DNA of 64,000 bases from Siphonodentalium dalli. Lineage: Eukaryota > Mollusca > Scaphopoda > Gadilida > Siphonodentaliidae. The stretch is taken from positions 220,567,148 through 220,631,147 of the forward strand of contig CP136061.1 of the NCBI GenBank assembly GCA_032622095.1. The letters run 5' to 3'. The position numbers and the translations under genes were made by a program. How positions within the stretch are numbered: position 1 is the first letter of the stretch; each line of letters starts with the position of its first letter. Under the pieces are notes generated by a model that was not told where the DNA came from, did no database searches, and saw nothing but the letters and a program-made list of their open reading frames with translations. Positions 57,101 to 64,000 of the stretch are shown here, in pieces.

Positions 57101-59735
57101 TGAGTATAAAGTGTTTACTGTTGATCACTCTCAATATTAATATTGAGTAGAATATGCTTACTGTTGATCAATTGCTCTTTCAGTGTTGAGTTGAAAATGT
57201 TTACTGTTGATCGATTGCACTTTCAATATTGAGTACAAAGTGTTTACTGTTGATCCATTTCACGTTCACTATTGAGTAGAACATGTTTACTGTTGATCTT
57301 TCACTTTCAGCGTTGAGTAGAAAGTATTTACTGTTGATCTTTCACTTTCAATGTTGAGTAGAACACTTTTACTCTTGATCGTTCACTTCTAATGATGAGT
57401 AGAAAGTGTTTACTGTTGATCGATTTCGCTTTTAATTTTGAGTAGAAAGCGTTTACTTTTGATGGATTGAACTTTCGATGTTGAGTAGAAAGTGTTTACT
57501 GTTGATCGATTGTTCTTTCGATGTTGAGTAGAAAGTGTTTACTGTTGATCGATTTCGCTTTTAATTTTGAGTAGAAGCGTTTACTTTTGATGGATTGAAC
57601 TTTCGATGTTGAGTAGAAAGTGTTTACTGTTGATCGATTGTTCTTTCGATGTTGAGTAGAAAGTGTTTACTGTTGATCGATTGTTCTTTCGATGTTGAGT
57701 AGAAAGCGTTTACTTTTGATGGATTGAACTTTCGATGTTGAGTAGAAAGTGTTTACTGTTGATCGATTGTTCTTTCGATGTTGAGTAGAAAGTGTTTACT
57801 GTTGATCGATTGTTCTTTCGATGTTGAGTAGAAAGCGTTTACTTTTGATGGATTGAACTTTCGATGTTGAGTAGAAAGTGTTTACTGTTGATCGATTGTT
57901 CTTTCGATGTTGAGCAGGAAGTGTCCACTGTTGATCGATTTCACTCTCATTGTTGAGTAGAAAGTGTTTACTGTTGATCGATTGCACTTTCAATGTTGAG
58001 CAGGAAGTGTCCACTGTTGATCGGTCTCAATATTAATAGAGTAGAAAGTGTTTACTGTTAATCGATTTCACTTTTAATGTTGAGTAGAAAGTGTTTACTG
58101 TTGATCGATTTCACTTTCAATGTAGACTAGAAAGTGTTTACTGTTGATCATTGTTCTTTCAAAGTTGAGCAGAAACTGTTTACCGTTGATCGATTTCACT
58201 TTCATTATTGAGTAGAAAATGTTTACTGTTGATCGATCAATATTGAGTAGAAAATGTTTACTGTTGATCGATTTCACTTTCAATGTTGAGCAAAAAGTGT
58301 TTACTGTTGATCGATTGCACTTTCAATATTGAGTTGATGGTGTTTACTTCTGATCGATTTCACTTTCAATGTTGAGTAGAAAGTGTTTACTGTTACTCGA
58401 TTTCACTTTCAATATTAAGTAGAAAGGGTTTACTGTTGATTGATTTCACTTTCAATGTAGAGTAGAAAGTGTTTACTGTTGAATATTGCACTTTCAATAT
58501 TGAGTAAAAAATGTTTACTGTTGAACATTGCACTTTCAATATTGAGTAGAAAGTGTTTACTGTTGATCGATTTCACTTTCAATATTGAGTAGAAAGTGTT
58601 TACTGTTGATCGATTTCACTTTCAATGTTGAGTTGAAAGTATTTACTGTTGATCGATTTCACTTTCAATGTTGAGTAGAAAGTGTTTACTGCTGATCGAT
58701 TTCACTTTCAGTATTGAGTTGAAAGTATTTACTGTTGATCGATTTCACTTTCAATGTTGAGTAGAAAGTGTTTAATGTTGATCGATTTCACTTTCAATGT
58801 TTGGTAGAAAGTGTTTACTCTTGATCGATTTAACTTTCAATGTTGAGCAGAAAGTGTTTTCTGTTGATCTTTCATTTTCAATATTGAGTAGAAAGTGTTT
58901 ACTCTTGATCTTTCACTTTCAGCGTTGAGTAGAAAGCGTTTACTCTTGATCTTTCACTTTCAGCGTTGAGTAGAAAGTGTTTACTTTTGATCTTTCACTT
59001 TCAATGTTGAGCAGAAAGTGTTTACTCTTGATCGATTTTACTTTCAGTGTTGAGTAGAAAGTGTTTACTGTTAATCTGCCATGTTCATCGTTGAGTAGAA
59101 AGTGTTTAGTAACGATATTTCACTTTCAATGTTGAGTAGAGAGTGTTTACTCTTGATCTTTCACTTTCAATATTGAATAGAAAGTGTTTACTCTTGATCT
59201 TTCACTTTCAGCGTTGAGTAGAACGTGTTTACTGTTGATCTTTCATTTTCTATGTTGAGTAGAAAGTGTTTACTCTTGATCGTTCACTGTCAATGTTGAG
59301 TAGAAAGTGTTTACACTTGATCGTTCACTTTCAATGTTGGATAGAAAGCGTTTACTCTTGATCTTTCACTTTCAGCGTTGAGTAGAAAGTGTTTATTCGT
59401 GATCGTTCACTTTCAATGTTAATTAGAAAGTGTTTACTATTGATCTTTCACTTTCAATGTTGAGTAGAAAGTGTTTACTCGTGATCTTTCACTTTGAATT
59501 TTGAGTAGAAAGTGTTTACTTTTGATCTTTCACTTTTAGCGTTGAGTAGAAAGTGTTTACTGTTGATCTTTCACTTTCAATGTTGAGTAGAAAGTGTTTA
59601 CTCTTGATCGTTCGCGTTTAATATTGAGTAGAAAGTGTTTACTCTTGATCTTTCACTTTCAATGTTGAGTAGAAACTGTTGATCGACTTCACTTTCAATT
59701 TTGAGTGTAGAAAGTTTACTCGTTGACGTAGAACT
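54195..59735 (-). repeat. 41/43-bp satellite array, right arm (reverse orientation)
   Basis: Reverse complement of the left array: GTGTTTACTGTTGATCGATT, TCACTTTCAATGTTGAG, TAGAAA. Length suggests about 130 units. TTGATCGATTTCAC (43-bp) and TTGATCTTTCAC (41-bp) variants are intermixed, with the 41-bp form dominating after about 58850. Confidence 0.97.
54370..57708. repeat. Tandem higher-order duplication of ~1.6 kb within the right satellite
   Basis: 54370-55975 is repeated at 55976-57708 with the same order of variant units. The offset is 1606 bp at first and 1733 bp after about 56400-56520, where about three extra units are inserted. Rare variants (for example GTCAACTGTTTATCGTTTGC at 55208 and 56943) occur in both copies, so the second arose by duplicating the first. 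Confidence 0.9.
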
Positions 59736-60729
59736 GGTTTACTCAACCATTTAATTAGCGTACCTTTGTGCTATAATTATACCGGCGTTGAGCTAGTAAT
59801 CGTTGAGAGAAATTGTCCCCTGGAGTATTTGGATAATGCATTAAATCTCTACTATGGCCCAGAGATGATAATACATAGGGCTTGTTGATGCTCTGATCTG
59901 TTCTGATTGGGAACTTTATAACATTGAACAAACACGGGGAATAATAAAAAAAAAACGTATGGTTGTTTCAGTTCAGTCTATTTCATTATAGATGGTCTCA
60001 GCTTGATATTGTATGATTTGTATGTGTACCCATTGAAAGATACACATATTGTCGATGTCCGGATTGACCACTCGCCGTTCGTCTGTCCGTTCAGCCGTAT
60101 GTCTATCCACTTTACTAAACATTTTCTATACAATCGAAACCAATTTTTGTATATGAGTTTATCAACCCAAAATACAGAAGGGAGTTCGAATATGGGTTTG
60201 ATCGAATTTTTATAGCCCTTTTTGAAAAAATAATTTCATCTTTAAAACAAAATTAGATTGAATTCCTTCCTCTTTTTAACCAAAAAACAAAAACAAACAA
60301 ACATACATTAAAAAACAAATATAGTAAGATATTTTTTTTTAAATAATTAAACAAAATTTCTTTTTATCAGTTTCATTTAGACTGAACTCCTTACTCAATT
60401 GAAATTGAACTATTTTTGGTGCTGTTATTGTGCTTCGTATATCTAGACTGATATATTTTATATATATATCTATATAGATATGTTTAAAACATTGTGTATT
60501 GTATTTTAAGATCTGTTCGAGTTTGATATAAAAAAAAGTTAAATTAAGTTGTAGTTTGTATAATTCCATTTTCATAGTCGGCATCATAATATTGAAGATT
60601 GTTTGATGAATTATAACTATTTGTGAAACATTTTAAGTATCTAGACATATGGCATTTAGGTGTACGAATATAGGTACACACATTTTTATAGAAAAGTACT
60701 GTTCATATACACGAATAAAGGTATATACA

Positions 60730-61000
60730 TAAATTTTGTATAGCACACGAATTAATATTTAACAATTCAATTGTATATTTGAAAACAAATTTGAGATATC
60801 ACATAACCTCAACAAAATTCAAATTATGGTTCAGTCATTAGTATTATCAGTGCATTACATGGTTATAGGCTGTATAGCACATATACAACTGTTTTGAACA
60901 CCGACTAGGTTAGGTTCGTGTCAAACGAAAAAGGTAATCATATTCGTGTATCTGGGCAATTTGATTTGCATTGCGTTATTTAGTCTCTGCTGACCTTGTG
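60730..61000. other. AT-rich spacer after the giant palindrome
   Basis: No gene. ATATTCGTGTATCTGGGCAA at about 60940 echoes ATTCGTGTATCTGGATATTA at about 46103 in direct orientation. Confidence 0.5.
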
Positions 61001-61570
61001 TGATTTAGCAAAGTAATAGTTGAAAGTACATTGAGAAATAACATAACCTGTGAATACAAATCTGATATTTACCTACAAATTTGGGTATCGGTTTCAGTGA
61101 TAACATACCCTCTGAAACCAAATATAAAATTTATTGACCCACGAGCAATAGATTAATCACATTTGCATGGATCACATACCATGTATATCCATATTGAATT
61201 CATAGACTCCAACTTTGATCTAAGGTATAATTTACAGCTAATCATTCGATAAATTAGTAAGAGTGTATCATATAACATTACTAATTGTAATCTTATTAGT
61301 AGATTATATAAATTTTCGGAAAAACGATGAAAGGTAATTATTACCTGTGAAGAAATGGAACCCAATAACTCCATTCTTCTGTATATTTGGCTGTCAAAAT
61401 ATTGAAAACGGTAGATATTGCCCCAGTACCCCAGAATCACTTACAAGTTGTGGCTGATGTATAAAATTTGCCATCCTGCCTTCTAAACATTGAACACTAA
61501 CACATGTCTGATGCACCTTGGTTCATTTTTACTTAATTTGTCACCACTGACATTACCAGAAACTGTCCCT
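61000..61570 (-). repeat. Modules A and C, right outer copies
   Basis: 61000-61310 is the reverse complement of 45790-46080. 61310-61570 is the reverse complement of 49430-49680 (TCCATTCTTCTGTATATTTG, ACTTACAAGTTGTGG, GTCTGATGCACCTTGGTTCA). On the right the two modules adjoin; on the left they are about 3.4 kb apart. Confidence 0.87.
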
Positions 61571-61734
61571 GCCTGTTTATATTAGATCATGTCATGAATC
61601 ACTACTCTGGCTTCACCTGTAGATATCATATTCTACCAGTTCAAAACTAGGAACGTTTTGATGCTTGGACGGAAAACTCTATTATAGCATTGAAAAAATA
61701 ACTCAGGTAATATATTCCTAAATTAATAACTTAA

Positions 61735-61905
61735 CCCTTCCATGATGTGAGCTTCATGAAAATTTGCGAAAACCCTGTGCCAAAGCATTCTCTTATATAT
61801 GTGAGTCTCTCTTTAAGTCAATACATACTCTTATAATAAGAGTATGCACTAGCACAGGAACTTTGATGCTGCACCAAGGCAGCTCCCGTCAATGTATTTC
61901 ACAGT
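61735..61905. mobile_element. TTAA-flanked hairpin MITE, second family, copy 3
   Basis: TTAA at 61731-61734, then CCCTTCCATGATGTGAGCTT, CCTGTGCCAAAGCATTCTCT, a reduced hairpin (ACTCTTATAATAAGAGTATG) and AGCACAGGAACTTTGATGCT. The right end is truncated. Confidence 0.6.
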
Positions 61906-62283
61906 AAGTGAAGGTCCCAGCAAAAGATCGCATGATTTAGATCACTTTTGTGAATGGGTTTTTCTTTGTGTCACATTCAATCTTAAACTTTCCCCTGGGT
62001 AAACAGTCACGAAATAGGCTCACAAAAGCCATTTAAATCATGTAATCTCAAGCTGGGACAGCATCATTAATGAACATGAATTATATTGCCTCTGGTTATT
62101 TCCCCATCAGAACTTCAAAAAGTTTTTAGGTTTTGAACTGGTGGACCATCAACTCTACTTAGATATTCATGGCATGATCTTATATCTAGGGAAAATTACT
62201 CTATGGCTGTCCACTGTGGCAGATAATAGCCAATCATGTCCTCACAGTACTCAAGCCTGGAAATAGAATGTCTGTCATTAGCA

Positions 62284-62370
62284 GAATGAGGTTCCCAGAG
62301 GGTGAATTTAGTGATGCTATCCTGCACAGTGGGCTAGCATCACCAAATTCACCCTCTGTGGACCTCATTC
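62284..62370. repeat. Hairpin repeat (GAATGAGG...), copy 2
   Basis: GAATGAGGTTCCCAGAGGGT plus GAATTT faces AAATTCACCCTCTGTGGACC plus TCATTC, and GATGCTA faces TAGCATC nearer the loop. A half copy (GGTTCCCAGAGGGTGAATTT) lies at about 62589. Confidence 0.85.
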
Positions 62371-62649
62371 GGCTTAGGCCTCATATTCTGCAAAGTATCT
62401 CTATAATCTCAAATTAACATTGTTTTAGTTACTTTTTCCCCTTCTGGGAAGTTTTTATATCCTCTAATTTACAGAAGATAAAATGCATATTCGAGGTGAC
62501 TAATGGGTGAACATCACCAACTTCAACTGGGGAACTTCAATCTGATCTTATGTCTCCCATAGTAGTTGAGGCCTAAGCAGAAGGAGGTTGGTTCCCAGAG
62601 GGTGAATTTTGTGACGATACCTTGCAGGCTTGCTCTGATCCTTCCCTTG

Positions 62650-63660
62650 TGAAGACAGACAAAATTAGGTGATCACAGATTGAGAGCAGTGCGAATCCAA
62701 ATGTAGTTTGGCCAAAACAAAAAACTTCCACGTTTCCGATAACATTGGGATAATTTTCCAGACAGGCAGGGATTTTTTTTTTTACAATGTTTTTTTTAAA
62801 CCTTTCAGCTGCGAGCGATATAATAGTGTAGTCAAGGTCCCATGGAATATGGTAGATCAATGTGTATTGAATATGAGCCAAGCATTTGATAAAAAATGCT
62901 GTCCTCAATTCATTCACTCTGCAGTGAGATCTCTACCAACTTTGAGCTTAATAACAACTTTTTTTGCTTTTGGGATTGAGAAAAATGATAAATATTCACA
63001 TTGACACTCTAACAGGTAACTATAGACTAGCCTTCTGAAGAAAACTGAAATTCTGCAGAAAATTAAAAAAAAATTGAGGCAGGCAAGAAAATCTCAGCCA
63101 GGCAGGGTATCAGAAACAAAGAGGTTTTTTTTTTGCCTGAGCATGCTCTTATTATCTAATATCGCTGTCAAATGCTGTAATAAAACATACCGTCCTTATT
63201 CATAAATTTTAATTTATTTTTTTTGGCGAATTTGAAGTTAGGAAATATTTTTAAATAACCTATATGTATAATCACATAATTTGGTAAGTTAACTTCAATT
63301 TGTAAGAAATAACAAAGGGAGAAGTGGTAACTTGTTATATTTTTGCGGAATAAAATTTTCAAATTTATTTCTCTAGATTGGTTTCTACAAATTTTATTTG
63401 ATGATATCATTCTGTTCATTAAGATATCATATTCATCAATCAGTTTTATAAACTTGCAAAGTTTCTTGCTCAATATTTTATAGTTTTTTGCTGCATAAGT
63501 ATACAAATTTAACTGCTGTTGGGGGTAAAAAAATATTATTGTGAGCTGAGTTATTGAATAAACCGGTAGTTTTTAAACATGATTTGAGTATAATATACAA
63601 ACATCATATTATAATATATATACTTTAAACGACATTGAATCCTTAAAAACTGCACATTTG
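62650..63660. other. AT-rich sequence with no recognisable gene
   Basis: Frames up to 114 codons overlap on opposite strands and match nothing I know. T- and A-runs are frequent. Confidence 0.5.
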
Positions 63661-63664
63661 TCTA

Positions 63665-63791
63665 CAAATAAAGAGCGTTTGTCATTACGTATAACATCAA
63701 ATTAAAAAACTAGCTCATAATTCAATTCAATTGAATTATGAGCTAGTTTTTTAATTTTATGTTATATGTCATGACAAACGCTCTTTATTTG
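63665..63791. mobile_element. 127-bp near-perfect palindromic MITE
   Basis: CAAATAAAGAGCGTTTGTCA at the left faces TGACAAACGCTCTTTATTTG at the right. Arms meet at TTCAATTCAATTGAA with almost no loop. A few mismatches (GTCATTACGTATAACATCAA against TTTATGTTATATGTCATGAC) show some age. No coding. Superfamily not assigned; no clear target duplication. Confidence 0.88.
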
Positions 63792-64000
63792 AGTTCCTAA
63801 TTACTACGTAGCAGTAAATTTGATTGTATTAACTTTATTTGAGTATTGTGGTTATTGAAATCCAAAATGTATTTATTTCAACAACAAAAACAAACAAATT
63901 GATTGTATTGAAAGCAAAATTGTTACTTCTGGATTTAGCATTAAACATAATTTTAGTAGTTTCAAATAGGCTGAATTATGGTGATTATTTTGTGCTATAA
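63792..64000. other. AT-rich end of window, nothing seen
   Basis: No frame, repeat or signal of note. Confidence 0.5.

Larger units (their letters stand above)
51133..60726. repeat. Giant ~9.6-kb palindrome with satellite-filled arms
   Basis: The outer ends face each other: ATACCTTTATTCGTGTATAT at 51138 and its complement ending at 60726. Proceeding inward the arms stay complementary (GGAAGCACAATAACAGC against GCTGTTATTGTGCTTC; CTGAACGGACGGACGAACGG against CCGTTCGTCTGTCCGTTCAG; GGTACGTTAATTAAATTGTTGAG against CTCAACCATTTAATTAGCGTACC), down to the satellite. The satellite then switches orientation at about 54190. Arms are unequal: about 1.8 kb of satellite left, about 5.5 kb right. No transposase frame is seen. 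It resembles an overgrown fold-back transposon or an inverted duplication. Confidence 0.9.

Noticed and set aside
54329-58283. Several 60-80-codon minus-strand frames with repeated KVKSINSKHFLLNIE words
   Set aside because: They are translations of the 41/43-bp satellite and depend on unit order. There is no start context or conservation to suggest a protein.
52380-59735. A CRISPR array
   Set aside because: Repeat units are head-to-tail without unique spacers, the array changes strand, and the genome is plainly eukaryotic.

Overview
This is a gene-poor stretch of an animal genome made almost entirely of transposable elements and repeats. I found no intact host gene. The coding traces are broken pieces of transposases, LINE reverse transcriptases and one multi-copy gene family. 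The genome looks like a marine invertebrate, most likely a lophotrochozoan such as a mollusc. The reasons are a tRNA-derived SINE ending in CAATCAATCAATCAA, a TTTAGCTCA...GAGCTATTGCCATGGGTTG repeat (20.6 kb), and a repeat ending in GGACGGACGGAC followed by CCCCCCTAACTTCATTGCGGGGGG (29.9 kb). All three resemble repeats I remember from mollusc assemblies. The species cannot be named from this sequence.

Layout. At 0.86-1.9 kb there is a broken copy of an uncharacterised multi-copy gene with an HFFSDGP motif. At 3.9-11.1 kb a 7.2-kb pogo/Tigger-type DNA transposon has perfect 24-bp terminal inverted repeats and TA on both sides. Its transposase is split by an intron, a CR1-like LINE is inserted in it, and a 1.2-kb TA-flanked element is inserted in that LINE, giving three levels of nesting. 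At 13.3-15.2 kb there are two tRNA-type SINEs and a G-rich tandem repeat. LINE 3' ends lie at 16-17.1 kb, 25.7-26.6 kb, 32.1 kb and 45.1 kb. Between 19.7 and 25.4 kb there are degraded dispersed repeats. At 27.7-29.1 kb a 1.33-kb fold-back element has an 8-bp target duplication.

Between 33 and 44.6 kb one dispersed repeat has served as a landing pad. A PIF/Harbinger-type element (TAA duplication) and a piggyBac-type MITE (TTAA duplication) both sit in copies of it, and uninterrupted copies nearby show the empty sites. Three piggyBac-type MITEs occur, each carrying two near-perfect ~66-bp palindromes.

The region 45.8-61.6 kb is the most unusual. It is built from modules reused in inverted orientation. 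Its core is a ~9.6-kb palindrome (51.13-60.73 kb) whose arms are filled with a 41/43-bp satellite, about 1.8 kb on the left and 5.5 kb on the right. Unique-looking sequence at both outer ends is also inverted. The right arm contains a tandem 1.6-kb higher-order duplication. A second inverted repeat (46.4-47.2 and 49.6-50.4 kb) encloses a ~45-50-bp minisatellite into which a pogo-type MITE has inserted. The window ends in AT-rich sequence with a 127-bp near-perfect palindrome at 63.7 kb.

Repeat boundaries come from reading by eye and most are approximate. Family names rest on termini, target duplications and remembered protein motifs, not on searches.
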